Positions 53,757-63,548 of a DNA stretch of 64,000 nucleotides are shown here, in pieces. This stretch comes from Opitutaceae bacterium TAV5. Its GTDB lineage: Bacteria; Verrucomicrobiota; Verrucomicrobiia; Opitutales; Opitutaceae. The notes under the pieces were generated by a model. It was not told the origin of the DNA, ran no database searches, and worked only from the letters and a program-made list of their open reading frames with translations. The stretch spans positions 6,867,001 through 6,931,000 of the forward strand of contig CP007053.1 in NCBI GenBank assembly GCA_000242935.3, written 5' to 3'. Both the position numbers and the translations under genes were made by a program. How positions within the stretch are numbered: the stretch's first letter is position 1; each line of letters opens with the position of its first letter.

Positions 53757-54767
53757 TCATGTCCCTGCCCTCCTCCGCTTCGGCGCCACCAACGGTTCCG
53801 GCGACGAAACGTCCGTTTTCGCCCGTTCTTCCAGGATTCTCGCCAGCGGAAAAATGTAGGAGGATTCCGGCAGGCCCGGGGTGAGTTGCCACTCCCGGGG
53901 CGTCTGCCCGGTGTGGCGGCGAAAGATGCGGATGAAATAGGAGGGCTTGTTGAAGCCGCAGGCCCAGCCGACCTCGGTCACATTGTGGCGGGCATCCTTC
54001 AGCAGATCCTTGGCGAGGCGGATGCGCTCGCAGGTGATCCATACGGATGGCCGGAGTCCGCGCTCCCGGTGGAACTGCCGTGACAGGTGGTCCGTCGAAC
54101 AGCCCAGGGACCTGGCCAGCCTGGCGATGGACAGCTCGGGGTCGGACAGCTGCTTGCGGATGATCTTCTCGGCTTCCAGCACCAGCGGGGAACCAGCGAC
54201 ATCGGAGGTGTCCGGGACGGGCGATTTCCGTTCCTCCAACTGAAGCGACGAGAGCACGCTGAGCAGAAACGACTCCAGCTGCGAATGGATGTAGGCCTTC
54301 CGGTATGTCTTCGGCACGGTCTTGCTCTCGGCGATCCTGTCGAGGTGCAGGAAACTGTCGCGGCCCCACGCGCCGGGCAGGAGGATCGTGCCGTGGCCCT
54401 CCTGTGCTCCGGACACCGGATGCATGCGCGCCCGGTGCAGGAAGAAGCCGTTGCGCGCCTGCATGCACACGACGATGCCGTAGGATGACCGGAGGTCCAG
54501 CGGCGTCTCATGGTGAGCCACGCCGCGAGGCATCACGCAGACCTGACCGGTGCCCATCCGGAACTTGCCGCCGGGGCATTTGAAATCCGTGCCGCCGCCG
54601 ACCTGAACGAAGAACTCCGGCGTGGGATGGAAATGGGCCTCGGGGTATCTCCGGTAAAGGTCTTCCGCGGGGGGGATGTGGATTCCCAGTCGTCCCGCCC
54701 GCAGCCGGGCCAGGACCGCGGTCAGGTCCCGTTTGTAGTCCTGATGGGGCAGCAGGTCGGATTTCAT
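53757..54767 (-). CDS. AraC-family transcriptional regulator
   Basis: 336 residues. The cupin sensor is at about 40-110 (HFHPTPEFFVQVGGGTDFKCPGG, VCVMPRGVAHHET). The DNA-binding domain is at about 205-300 (LSIARLARSLGCSTDHLSRQFHRERGLRPSVWI; VTEVGWACGFNKPSYFIRIFRRHTGQTPREWQ). It is divergent from the sialidase operon, with 127 bases between them, and is the likely activator of it. The last 40 residues are an unusual basic tail. Confidence 0.93.
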   Translation of the reverse strand: MKSDLLPHQDYKRDLTAVLARLRAGRLGIHIPPAEDLYRRYPEAHFHPTPEFFVQVGGGTDFKCPGGKFRMGTGQVCVMPRGVAHHETPLDLRSSYGIVVCMQARNGFFLHRARMHPVSGAQEGHGTILLPGAWGRDSFLHLDRIAESKTVPKTYRKAYIHSQLESFLLSVLSSLQLEERKSPVPDTSDVAGSPLVLEAEKIIRKQLSDPELSIARLARSLGCSTDHLSRQFHRERGLRPSVWITCERIRLAKDLLKDARHNVTEVGWACGFNKPSYFIRIFRRHTGQTPREWQLTPGLPESSYIFPLARILEERAKTDVSSPEPLVAPKRRRAGT

Positions 54768-54894
54768 GATGTCGGATTTGTAGCATCATATCAGGCAAAG
54801 TGCAATTTTCGCCTGTTGGCCGCCCCGCCCGAAAATTCCTATCTCTTGTCCAGCGCAAGCCACTCCTCTCCTTGTCCCTGAATCCCCGAACACC

Positions 54895-56199
54895 ATGCCC
54901 GTGAAGAAATCCCTGCTTTGCCTCGTTTCCCTGCTGCTGTCTCCGGCCGCATTTTCCCAAGCGGCCGTTCCGGTCGGCACCGAATCCATCCTCGTGCGGT
55001 CCGAAGAGCCGGCGCACAGCTCGCTGTATACCCCGAGTATCATCAGGATGGATACGGGCAGGCTTGTCGCCGCCTACGAGATCGGGGATCGCAGGACACC
55101 CAAGGACGCCCCGTATGCCTTTGTGCTCACCTCGGATGACGGCGGAAAGAACTGGACGCGGCGCGGGTCGGCCAGGATCAATCACGGGCGTTTGTTCGAG
55201 GCCGGCAAGAGCCTCTACTACCTCGGGCATGAGCGGGATCTGCGCATCATGCGCTCGGATGACACCGGCGAGACGTGGTCGCAGATATTTCAACTGACCC
55301 GCGGCCAGCGGTGGCACCAGAGCGCGTGCAACGTGTGGTATGCGCGCGGCAACGTCTATCTGGTGATGGAACGCATCGTGGACGACAGGATCAGGTCGTG
55401 GCCGGTGGGGGCGGCGGCGCCGGTGCTGATGCGCGCCAGCGTGGACGACGATCTGACCAATTGGGAGTCGTGGACCCTGGCCGACGAGCTGGCCTTTCAA
55501 GACATCATCCCCGGCTACCGGGAAAACGATCTGGAGATCGATTTTACCGGACTCCCTTTTTTCCCGCAGAGTTATCCGGGCCGGCACTCCCTCGCCAACA
55601 GGCGCTCCATGGCCCCCATGGGCTGGCTGGAGGCGAATGTGGTGCAGATTCTGGATCCGGAACACTACTGGCACGATCCGAACGGGAGGACGTTTCACCT
55701 CTTCCTGCGTGCGCACACCGGAGGCACCGGCTATGCGGCCTTGGCCAAGGTGATCGAGAACGCCGACGGGAGCATGACGACTTCGCTGGAGAAAGTGCCG
55801 TCGGGCAAGACGGCCCTCTTCCTGCCGTTTCCTGGCGGGCATATGCGTTTCCACGTGCTCCATGACGAACCAACCCGGCTTTACTGGATGGTGGGTTCCC
55901 AGGCGACCGACTCCATGACGCGCATCGAGCAGCTGCCGGCGGATCGCTACGACCTGCCGCTCAACGAGCGCAACCGTCTGGTGCTGCATTTCTCGAAGAA
56001 CATGGTGGATTGGTGCTTCGCGGGGTTGGTGGCGAAAGGGGGAGGCAACAAGGAGTCCCGGCACTACGCGAGCATGGCCGTCGACGGGGATGATCTCGTG
56101 ATCCTTTCCCGCAGCGGCGACGCCGAGGCCCGGACCGCGCACGATGGCAATCTCATCACCTTCCACCGGGTCAAGGACTTCAGGAAACTCGTTTATTGA
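54895..56199 (+). CDS. Exported sialidase-like BNR-repeat protein
   Basis: 434 residues with a Sec signal (LLCLVSLLLSPAAFSQA). The six-bladed propeller shows Asp-boxes SDDGGKNW and SDDTGETW, and a degenerate FRIP-type start (YTPSIIRMDTGRLVAAYE). Exo-sialidases release terminal sialic acids from glycans. The arginine triad and nucleophile pair could not be placed with certainty, so another exo-glycosidase of the fold is possible. The last 35 residues are repeated in the small frame at 59922. Confidence 0.8.
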   Translation: MPVKKSLLCLVSLLLSPAAFSQAAVPVGTESILVRSEEPAHSSLYTPSIIRMDTGRLVAAYEIGDRRTPKDAPYAFVLTSDDGGKNWTRRGSARINHGRLFEAGKSLYYLGHERDLRIMRSDDTGETWSQIFQLTRGQRWHQSACNVWYARGNVYLVMERIVDDRIRSWPVGAAAPVLMRASVDDDLTNWESWTLADELAFQDIIPGYRENDLEIDFTGLPFFPQSYPGRHSLANRRSMAPMGWLEANVVQILDPEHYWHDPNGRTFHLFLRAHTGGTGYAALAKVIENADGSMTTSLEKVPSGKTALFLPFPGGHMRFHVLHDEPTRLYWMVGSQATDSMTRIEQLPADRYDLPLNERNRLVLHFSKNMVDWCFAGLVAKGGGNKESRHYASMAVDGDDLVILSRSGDAEARTAHDGNLITFHRVKDFRKLVY

Positions 56200-56218
56200 G
56201 ATTCAACAACATGCTGTC

Positions 56219-57046
56219 ATGACGTATCTTAAATCGATATTCTCTTTCCGGTCCGCAGTCGCCCTCGCGGGGTCGCTGATGGTTTTGTCCGCGGGTCTGG
56301 TTGCGCAGGGGAACGCTCCCGTGCTCCTGTTCTCGTCGGATTTCAACGCCGCCAGCGGCGACTATGCCAGCAAGGGCAGCCTGCCCGCCGTGCTGAGGCC
56401 GATGGGGCCGAACCAGCGCCACGGGAAACCCGGATCGGGCGTGTCGGGCCTGACGGGGGACCGGGCGTGGGACGCTTCGGCGAACACCTCCCAGGGCGCG
56501 GGCGTGCCGGTCAATACATCGCGGGTGCAGGTCGACGTGAGTGGCTTCAACTTGTCGGACCTGAAGGGGTTCACCCTGGCGTTCTGGTTCAAGACGGAGC
56601 AGGCGACCGACGACGGCCTGCGTCTCTTTTGCCTGAGCATCTCCCCGACCGGCGGGATCTCGCACACCCAGCGGGGGATGGTTCTGCGGACATTCCGGGG
56701 CGGCCTGGAGATGTTTTTCGGGACGGGGGCGTCCAGTGTGCGGGCAACTTCCGAGGCCCACCGCTACAACCAGACCGACACCTGGACCTTTGCCGCCATC
56801 ACCTGGGATGGCTCCGATGTGATGTTTTATGCCGGAGACCGGGACTCCGGCGTGAAGAAGGCCGGCCATGGCCGCTTCTCCGGTCCGCTGACCCATGTCC
56901 CCGGATCGCCCATCCTGGGCAACCACATTCAGGCCAACCGCGGTCTGGACGGATGGCTCGACAACGTCCGGTTCTACGACGGACCGCTCTCCCTCCAGGC
57001 GCTGGAGGCCCTTCGCGCCGCCGACGCAGCGGGAAGCCCCCTCTGA
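56219..57046 (+). CDS. Exported LamG/concanavalin-like protein
   Basis: 275 residues from the ATG at 56219, 19 bases after the sialidase stop. The signal is SAVALAGSLMVLSAGLVAQG. The LamG-type fold is shown by GFTLAFWFKTEQATDDGLRLFC, WTFAAITWDGSDVMFYAGD and RGLDGWLDNVRFYDGPLSLQALEAL. Such domains bind glycans and are common in polysaccharide loci of this phylum. No PEP-CTERM signal is present. Confidence 0.88.
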   Translation: MTYLKSIFSFRSAVALAGSLMVLSAGLVAQGNAPVLLFSSDFNAASGDYASKGSLPAVLRPMGPNQRHGKPGSGVSGLTGDRAWDASANTSQGAGVPVNTSRVQVDVSGFNLSDLKGFTLAFWFKTEQATDDGLRLFCLSISPTGGISHTQRGMVLRTFRGGLEMFFGTGASSVRATSEAHRYNQTDTWTFAAITWDGSDVMFYAGDRDSGVKKAGHGRFSGPLTHVPGSPILGNHIQANRGLDGWLDNVRFYDGPLSLQALEALRAADAAGSPL

Positions 57047-57074
57047 GTGCGCCCCCACCCGATCACCACCTCCC

Positions 57075-59909
57075 ATGAAAACTGCAACACCGATAACATT
57101 CCCCCTCCGCCTCATGACGTTTGCCGCTGTCGTCCTTGCCGGCTCCCAGGTTTTGGGCCAGACGACGTTTACCTGGATTCCCAACGCCGCCGGCAGCTGG
57201 AGCAGCGCCAGCAACTGGGGGGCCTCCCCCGGCGGTTATCCCGACGCCGCCGGCGTCATCGCGGACTTCAGCCAGGTGAATATCACCGCGAACCGAACCG
57301 TGACCGTGGACGATGACTTCACGGTGGGGAGTATCCTCATCGGCGATACGAACAACAGCCACTCGTATACGTTCAGCGGGTCCGGTTCCATCACCTTCGA
57401 CAACACCGGGGGCTCGGGTGCCTCCCGCCTGGCGGCGACCAGCGGCGCCCTGAATACCAACTTCACGGTGGACATCCACCTCGCCTCCGACCTGGAAATC
57501 GTCAACGCCAACACGGCCAGTGGCACAAACGGCTACTTCTCCATCGGTGAAGGCGGCAGCTTCGTGATCCAGTCTTCCACGGCGGGGCTCAAGACGATCA
57601 CCTTCACCGACGAGTCCACGAAGCGGATCAATGTCTACAGCTCCATCCAGGATGGGGCGGGACAGGTCGCGGTGGTGGTGGACCTGTATAATCCCGACCT
57701 GACGAGCCAGTCCGTCAACCTCTACGGCGAAAACACGTTTACCGGCGGCCTGTTCATCAATGGCAATGTGTCCACCGCGAACGGCATCGGCGACAAGGCG
57801 CTGGGCGGGGCCGGCGGCGCGATCACGTTCAACGGCGGCAAACTGAACTTTGCGGGCACCTTTATCGCGGAGAATGGAACCGTGAATCGTGCCACCACCC
57901 TGCTGGCCGGAGGCGGCACGATCGAGCCGAACTCCGGGCACACGATCACTTGGCAGGGGACCATCGACGGCGAGGGAGCCCTGACCAAAGCCGGCGCCGG
58001 CACCCTGGTGCTGGCCGGCGCCAACACCTGGGAGGGCGGCACGGTGGTCAGCGCGGGCGTCCTCTCCGTGGGGGTGGATGCGAATCTGGGCGCGGCGGGA
58101 ACGAGCGTCACCATGAACGGCGGCACCCTCCGCATCACCGAGGAGTTCAACACCCCCGCCTCCCCGCGCGCGCTGATCCTGAATAACAACGCCACCGTCC
58201 AGACCGACGGGTTCACCAACTGGTACGGCGCCGTCTCCGGAACGGGGCGGCTGACCAAGACCGGCAGCAGCACCCTGTCGCTCAACAACGTGAACAGCAC
58301 CCACTCGGGCGGCATCCAGGTGAATGCCGGCATCCTGCGGGTCCGGTATGCGGACGGAGCCTTCGGCGCGGCGGGCAACAGCGTGACCTTCGCGAGCGGC
58401 ACCGTGTTCCGAATCCAGGACGACTTCACCGCGGGCGCAGGCCGGACGCTCACGCTCACCAGCGGCAACGTGAGCTTCAACCTTTCCTCCAGCTTCGAGT
58501 GGGAGGGGGAAATCACGGGCGGAGGCAGCCTGGTCAAAACCAACAGCGGCATCTTCACCCTCACGGGCGAGGCCGGTTACACCGGCAGCACCACCGTGAA
58601 CGAGGGCACGTTTCGCCTGGGGGCCAACCACCGCTTCACCCACGCGAGCAACGTGGTGCTGGGAGGAGGCACATTCGATTTCAACGGCTTCAGCGAGACG
58701 CTGGGCACGCTGAGCCTGACCTCCGGCTCCTTCATCCTGCTCGGCTCCGCCGGCACCAACCAGATCGTCTTCGCCGACAGCAGCGCGCTGGACTGGGGCG
58801 ACTACGCGCTGTCGATCACCGGCAGCTTCGTGAGCGGATCGTCGATCCGCTTCGGCACCGACACGAGCGGCCTGACCGCGGAGCAACTGGCGGCGATCAC
58901 GGTCAACGGCTTGTCGGTGGGCATCGACGAACAGGGCTTCCTCACCGCCGCCGCCGTGCCCGAGCCCTCCGCCTGCGCGGCGGTCGCGGGCGGCCTCCTG
59001 CTGGCGTTCTCCGCGCTGAGGCGGCGGCGCTTCCGGTATTCACCGAAGAGAGACGGCTGCCTTGCCCCGGCCGATTTCCGCCATGAAGCATGCTCACGCC
59101 CCGCCCGTCGCAGCCCGTCCGCCCGGCGGGGATTTACGCTGATCGAATTGCTGGTGGCGATGGCGATCCTCACCATCCTCGCCTCGCTGGCGGTCTTCGG
59201 CATCGGCCGCGCGCGGATCAGTGCGAAGCATGTCGTCTGCAAGTCCCAGCTACGAAGCATCGGTGTAGGCTTCGCGCTGTTCCTGGCCGATAACAAAGAC
59301 GTCTATCCCGGGCCGGGCATCAGCCGGGCCAAACGCTGGATGTTCCGCATCGGACCCTACATGGGACTGGAGCCGGTGACGACCGGGACGCTCCAGCGGG
59401 GGGAAAGCGTGTCGCTCTTGAGCGAGGCCTACCGGCGCGCCGAGTTCCACAGCCCGTTCACGCCCCCGGAGCTTTACGACATGAGCTCCGCCCTGCATGA
59501 ATCCATGGGCACCTATGGCACCAACGGCCTCATCGTCACCAACGAATCATGGGCAGTCTCGCCCGGCGGGCTGAAGGGCGATTGGGGCATTCGGGCGGCC
59601 GACATCGCCTATCCCACACAAACAATCCTGCTGGGGGAGCGCTATGCCGGCGTGCTGGGCGACGGCGCCACCGCGGAGACGCAGGGTTACAATGTCGACC
59701 GCGCCGGACCCTACCCCGACCGGCCTCAGGGGCTCGCGTCCAACGTCGCGATTTCAACTACCGGAAAGGCCCACGGCGGCGGGCCGGTCAACCTGCTGAT
59801 GGCCGATTTCTCGGTACGGGCGATCCGGCTCGAATCGCTTGCAGACAAGTGGGGGACCATCGCCAGCAAGGATGCCGAGGGACTGCGCTTTCATCCGCTT
59901 TCGCCCTGA
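57075..59909 (+). CDS. Beta-strand-repeat PEP-CTERM protein in frame with a pseudopilin
   Basis: 944 residues. The ATG at 57075 gives a signal (LMTFAAVVLAGSQVLGQ). Residues about 25-640 carry autotransporter-associated beta-strand repeats (GAGTLVLAGANTWEGGTVVSAG, STLSLNNVNSTHSGGIQV, GIFTLTGEAGYTGSTTVNEGT). A PEP-CTERM signal (VPEPSACA, hydrophobic helix, ALRRRRF) follows near 635-660. The frame then goes on without a stop or an in-frame start codon into a pseudopilin: [23 protein letters not shown] near 690, with a weak H-X9-DG end (HGGGPVNLLMAD). Either a true fusion or a lost stop/frameshift has joined two genes. Confidence 0.7.
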   Translation: MKTATPITFPLRLMTFAAVVLAGSQVLGQTTFTWIPNAAGSWSSASNWGASPGGYPDAAGVIADFSQVNITANRTVTVDDDFTVGSILIGDTNNSHSYTFSGSGSITFDNTGGSGASRLAATSGALNTNFTVDIHLASDLEIVNANTASGTNGYFSIGEGGSFVIQSSTAGLKTITFTDESTKRINVYSSIQDGAGQVAVVVDLYNPDLTSQSVNLYGENTFTGGLFINGNVSTANGIGDKALGGAGGAITFNGGKLNFAGTFIAENGTVNRATTLLAGGGTIEPNSGHTITWQGTIDGEGALTKAGAGTLVLAGANTWEGGTVVSAGVLSVGVDANLGAAGTSVTMNGGTLRITEEFNTPASPRALILNNNATVQTDGFTNWYGAVSGTGRLTKTGSSTLSLNNVNSTHSGGIQVNAGILRVRYADGAFGAAGNSVTFASGTVFRIQDDFTAGAGRTLTLTSGNVSFNLSSSFEWEGEITGGGSLVKTNSGIFTLTGEAGYTGSTTVNEGTFRLGANHRFTHASNVVLGGGTFDFNGFSETLGTLSLTSGSFILLGSAGTNQIVFADSSALDWGDYALSITGSFVSGSSIRFGTDTSGLTAEQLAAITVNGLSVGIDEQGFLTAAAVPEPSACAAVAGGLLLAFSALRRRRFRYSPKRDGCLAPADFRHEACSRPARRSPSARRGFTLIELLVAMAILTILASLAVFGIGRARISAKHVVCKSQLRSIGVGFALFLADNKDVYPGPGISRAKRWMFRIGPYMGLEPVTTGTLQRGESVSLLSEAYRRAEFHSPFTPPELYDMSSALHESMGTYGTNGLIVTNESWAVSPGGLKGDWGIRAADIAYPTQTILLGERYAGVLGDGATAETQGYNVDRAGPYPDRPQGLASNVAISTTGKAHGGGPVNLLMADFSVRAIRLESLADKWGTIASKDAEGLRFHPLSP
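59100..59909 (+). other. Pseudopilin module inside the fused reading frame
   Basis: The prepilin part of the CDS at 57075. The nearest ATG (59083) is in another frame and meets a stop after 19 codons; one additional base in the GGGG run near 59129 would bring it in frame with GFTLIELL. The H-X9-DG motif is changed to H-X9-AD. Confidence 0.6.
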
Positions 59910-59921
59910 ACCCGGCAACCC

Positions 59922-60212
59922 GTGAGTATCCAAATTGTGAATACAACAATCAGGCGCCCGCCCTTCCTCCGGATCTTTCTCTGCCGAGGGCGGATGCCGG
60001 CCCTGCTTGGGGCAGCCGTCTGCGGCGCGGCCCTGCCCTCCTCCGCCGGGATCGTAGCCGGGAAGCCGCCCGACTATTCTCCGGGCTCGTCGCTGGTGCG
60101 CCAGGAGGGAGTGATCTTCTCCCGCAGCGGGGACAAAAACGTCCGGTCCGCCCACGACGGCAACCTGGTCACGTTCCATCGCGTGAAAAACTTCCGGGAC
60201 CTCGTGTATTGA
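59922..60212 (+). pseudogene. Internally deleted sialidase paralogue
   Basis: 96 codons from a GTG at 59922. The first part looks like a signal peptide (MPALLGAAVCGAALPSSAG). The last 35 residues match the C-terminus of the sialidase at 54895 at 25 positions (SRSGD, AHDGNL, TFHRVK, LVY). The propeller in between is missing, so a second sialidase copy has been lost by deletion. Confidence 0.8.
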
Positions 60213-60241
60213 CTGACCCCTCGCTCATCCGCTTCTTCACC

Positions 60242-61798
60242 ATGCTTTTTTTTGCCGCCGCACTCCACCCGCTCGACCTCGCCATCATGGCGGCCTTCTT
60301 CGTCACGATGGCCCTCATGGGAGCGCATTTCTCGCGCAAGACCAGGACCAGCAAGACCTACTTTCTCGGCAACAACCTGCCGGCCTGGGCCATCGGCCTC
60401 TCCATGCTGTCGACCTCGATCAGCTCGGTGACGTTTCTCGCCTTCCCGGCGGCGGCCTTCGCGCTCGACTGGCGGCAGGTGGTGCCGAACCTCGCCAATC
60501 CGGTTCTCGCGGCGCTGGCGATCTGGCTGTTCGTGCCCTTCTTCCGCAATACTGCGAAGACCACGGCGTTCGAGTATTTGAAAAAGCGATACGGCGAGGG
60601 CGCCCGGCTCTACGTCGCGGGCATGTTCCTGGTGATGCAGTCGCTCCGGCTCGGGTCCATCCTCTACCTGCTCGTCATCCCCATCCACATGATCACGGGC
60701 ATCTCGCCCTTCTGGATCATTTTCAGCACCGGCATCGGAGCGGCGATTTACACCACCATGGGCGGCATGTCGGCGTCGGTATGGACCGACGTGGTGCAGG
60801 CCTTCATCCTCTATCTCGGCGGCGCCGTCACGGTGGCGGTGATCATCTTCGACTTGCCCGGAGGCTTCTCCGACGTCTTCCGCGTCGCTGGAGAGCATGG
60901 GAAATTAAGCCTCGGGCCGATGAACTGGGATCTCTCGGAGCGCACGTTCTGGACCATGCTCATCATCGGCCTGACGACCTGGGTGAGCGGCTTCGTGGCC
61001 GACCAGAACGTGGTGCAGCGCTACCTCGCCGCGAAGAGCACGCGCGAGGCGCGCAGCGCCACTCTGCTCTGCGCGCTGATGAGCCTGCCCACGTGGCTGT
61101 TCTTCTTCTTCCTCGGCACCTGCCTGTTCGTTTACTACACGGTGCTGCCCAGCGCGGAGGTGGCGGCGCTGCCTCCCGACTCGGTGTTCCCTCACTTCAT
61201 CATGTCGCGCCTGCCCGCCGGGTTGAGCGGACTGGTGATCGCCGGCGTGCTCTCGGCGGCGGTCGGGTCGCTCAGTTCCAGCCTCAACGCTTTCGCCACC
61301 GTCTCGACGGTGGACATCCTCGCGCCCCACGTATTCAAAGACCGCTCCGAACGGTTTTACGCCCGGCTCGGCCGCATCATGACTGTGGCGGGCACGCTGG
61401 TGATGTTCGCCGTCGGCTACGGGTTCTGGTATGCGGAGAAGGAGAGTTTCCTCGATCTCTCGCTCAAGCTGGCGGGCCTGCTCAGCGGGGTGACGGTGTG
61501 CTTCTTCATGCTCGGCTTTTTCGCCCCGCGAGTGAACCGCAAGGTGCTCTGGCAATCCTTCACGGTGGCGATCTCGCTGAATCTCTACCTCGCGCTGGTG
61601 GAGTGGAAATTCATCCCGAATTTCCTGCGCATCCACGTGCATCCCTACTGGGTTTCCACGCTGGTCATCTGGGTGATGATCGTCCTCGCCCTCCTGCTGG
61701 CATGGCTTCAGCGGACCGGGCCCGAGCGCCGTCCCGGCCTCACCATCGCCGGAGCCAGGGAGACGCACGAGGCGGCCGGGGAAACCTCATCGGCCTGA
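60242..61798 (+). CDS. Sodium/solute symporter (SSS family)
   Basis: 518 residues from the ATG at 60242 with about 13 membrane helices. Family features: LDLAIMAAFFVTMALMGAHFSRK, TYFLGNNLPAWAIGLSMLSTSISSVTFLAFPA (sodium-site region), GGMSASVWTDVVQAFILY, ADQNVVQRYLAAKSTREAR and SSSLNAFATVSTVDIL. The SSS family includes sialic acid and sugar carriers; its place after the sialidase genes suggests it imports the released sugar. No catabolic enzymes for sialic acid (lyase, kinase) are in the window. Confidence 0.92.
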   Translation: MLFFAAALHPLDLAIMAAFFVTMALMGAHFSRKTRTSKTYFLGNNLPAWAIGLSMLSTSISSVTFLAFPAAAFALDWRQVVPNLANPVLAALAIWLFVPFFRNTAKTTAFEYLKKRYGEGARLYVAGMFLVMQSLRLGSILYLLVIPIHMITGISPFWIIFSTGIGAAIYTTMGGMSASVWTDVVQAFILYLGGAVTVAVIIFDLPGGFSDVFRVAGEHGKLSLGPMNWDLSERTFWTMLIIGLTTWVSGFVADQNVVQRYLAAKSTREARSATLLCALMSLPTWLFFFFLGTCLFVYYTVLPSAEVAALPPDSVFPHFIMSRLPAGLSGLVIAGVLSAAVGSLSSSLNAFATVSTVDILAPHVFKDRSERFYARLGRIMTVAGTLVMFAVGYGFWYAEKESFLDLSLKLAGLLSGVTVCFFMLGFFAPRVNRKVLWQSFTVAISLNLYLALVEWKFIPNFLRIHVHPYWVSTLVIWVMIVLALLLAWLQRTGPERRPGLTIAGARETHEAAGETSSA

Positions 61799-61894
61799 AG
61801 TCCCATGAATGGTGATTTCGTTTTCGCTTGCAGACCCCTTTGGCCGACGGCGGCGCCCGGCGTCCGCCGACGGCCCGGGTTTCTCGCCTGCGGG

Positions 61895-63310
61895 ATGAAC
61901 CGGGGAATCCTCGCGCTCGCGTTTGCAGCCGTTTTTTTCCCGCAATGCCCGGCCGCCGCCATCCGGGATCTCTCATCCGGGACCCGGGAAGTGCGCCTCA
62001 CGAGCGGGCCGCTTTCGCATGACATCACCAACTTCGGCGTCTGGTCCCCGGATGGCGAATGGATCGTCTGCGACGAGCGGACCGAATCGAGCGAGTTTAC
62101 GACCAGTCGCCGCATCTTGCGGGTGCATGCTGAAACAGGCGCCGCGGAAACGCTCCACGAAGCCGCCGGCGGCGGTTCCTGCGGGGTGGTGACGCACAGC
62201 CCGGTGGATGACCGCGCGGTGTTCATCGCCGGACCGGACCATCCGACCCCGGAGTGGTCGTATGGATTTTCCCGCCGCCGGGGCGTGTGGGTGCATGCCG
62301 CCTCCCCCGGTGAGTCCCGGCCTCTCGATGCGAACGCCTACGCGCCCCCCTTCGTTCCCGGCGCGTTGCGGGGCGGATCGCACGTGCACGTCTTCAGCGG
62401 CGACGGGCGCTGGGTGTCCTTCACTTATGAAGACGAGGTGCTTCGGCTCCTTGAAGGCAGCGGCATCGATCACGACGCCAACCAGCGCAACGTCGGCGTG
62501 GCCGTCCCGCAAGGACCGGTCGTCGTGAACCGCAACCATCCGCGCAACCACGATGGCGACTTTTTCTCCGTGCTGGTCACCCGCACGGTGGCGGACCCGG
62601 CTCCGGGTTCCGACGAGATCAGCCGGGCCTGCGAGGAGGGCTGGGTCGGACGCTCCGGCTATCGGCGTGGAGACGGGCAATGGCAGAAAAAGGCGCTCGC
62701 TTTCCAGGGGACGGTGAAGTCCCGCCCGGGTGGGACGCACCAGGAAGTGTTCATCGTCGATCTCCCGGAGGATGTCACGCTGGCGGGCGATGCGCCGCTG
62801 GAAGGCACGGCCACGCGGCGTCCGGCTCCGCCGAGAGGAACCGCACAGCGCCGGCTGACGTTCACCGACGAACGCCCTTTTCCCGGCCTGCAGGGCCCCA
62901 GGCATTGGCTGCGGAGTTCACCGGACGGCGCCACGATTGCCTTCCTGATGAAGGACGAGCGCGGCATCGTTCAGCTTTGGGGAGTTTCGCCCAACGGGGG
63001 ATTACCGAGGCAAATCAGCCGGCATCCCTGGAACATAGACTCGGCCTTCAGCTGGAGCGGGGACGGACGCTTCATCGCGCACGTCATGGATGGGAGCGTG
63101 TTTCTCACCGAAGCCGCAACGGGCGACGCCTGGCGATTGACGGCCAAAACAACCGATAGCGACGCCCCCATGCCCGGCGCCTGCGTCATCTCCCCCGATG
63201 GCTCGAAGATCGCCTTTGGCCGGCGCCCCCGCGGCACCTCCCGGCCACAAGTCTACTTCGTAACGGTGCCCCAGGTTTTGTCCGGTGAGAAAACGGAATC
63301 TCATGACTAG
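61895..63310 (+). CDS. Exported beta-propeller protein, DUF3748/TolB-like
   Basis: 471 residues from the ATG at 61895, which gives a Sec signal (ILALAFAAVFFPQCPAAA). WD/TolB-like blades are visible: NFGVWSPDGEWIVCDER, HWLRSSPDGATIAFLMKDERG, SAFSWSGDGRFIAHV and ACVISPDGSKIAFGRRP. The order resembles DUF3748 proteins such as YidR of E. coli, of unknown function. It follows the symporter after 96 bases and closes the sialidase locus. Confidence 0.8.
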   Translation: MNRGILALAFAAVFFPQCPAAAIRDLSSGTREVRLTSGPLSHDITNFGVWSPDGEWIVCDERTESSEFTTSRRILRVHAETGAAETLHEAAGGGSCGVVTHSPVDDRAVFIAGPDHPTPEWSYGFSRRRGVWVHAASPGESRPLDANAYAPPFVPGALRGGSHVHVFSGDGRWVSFTYEDEVLRLLEGSGIDHDANQRNVGVAVPQGPVVVNRNHPRNHDGDFFSVLVTRTVADPAPGSDEISRACEEGWVGRSGYRRGDGQWQKKALAFQGTVKSRPGGTHQEVFIVDLPEDVTLAGDAPLEGTATRRPAPPRGTAQRRLTFTDERPFPGLQGPRHWLRSSPDGATIAFLMKDERGIVQLWGVSPNGGLPRQISRHPWNIDSAFSWSGDGRFIAHVMDGSVFLTEAATGDAWRLTAKTTDSDAPMPGACVISPDGSKIAFGRRPRGTSRPQVYFVTVPQVLSGEKTESHD

Positions 63311-63468
63311 TTCCACTCGCCGCTCCGCATGACACAACTTCGAGTCGCACCCGATTTTTGTGGGTGACACGGATGCTTCTGGAAAAAATTCAGCCGCTCC
63401 ATTGATATTGTAAGGTCTGCCGCTTGCCGGCGCGTCGCATCGGTATTCGAATCTCCAATGCCCTTCGC

Positions 63469-63489
63469 GGCCTTCCTCAAAGGAAGGCC
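63469..63489. terminator. Hairpin between convergent genes
   Basis: GGCCTTCC (63469-63476) pairs with GGAAGGCC (63482-63489), loop of five bases. No T-run follows on either strand, so terminator function is uncertain. Confidence 0.35.
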
Positions 63490-63548
63490 CTGCAGGAATT
63501 TTCGAGCAACGCCATCATTCCGCTGCTCCGACGACACTGAAGTCCGCC

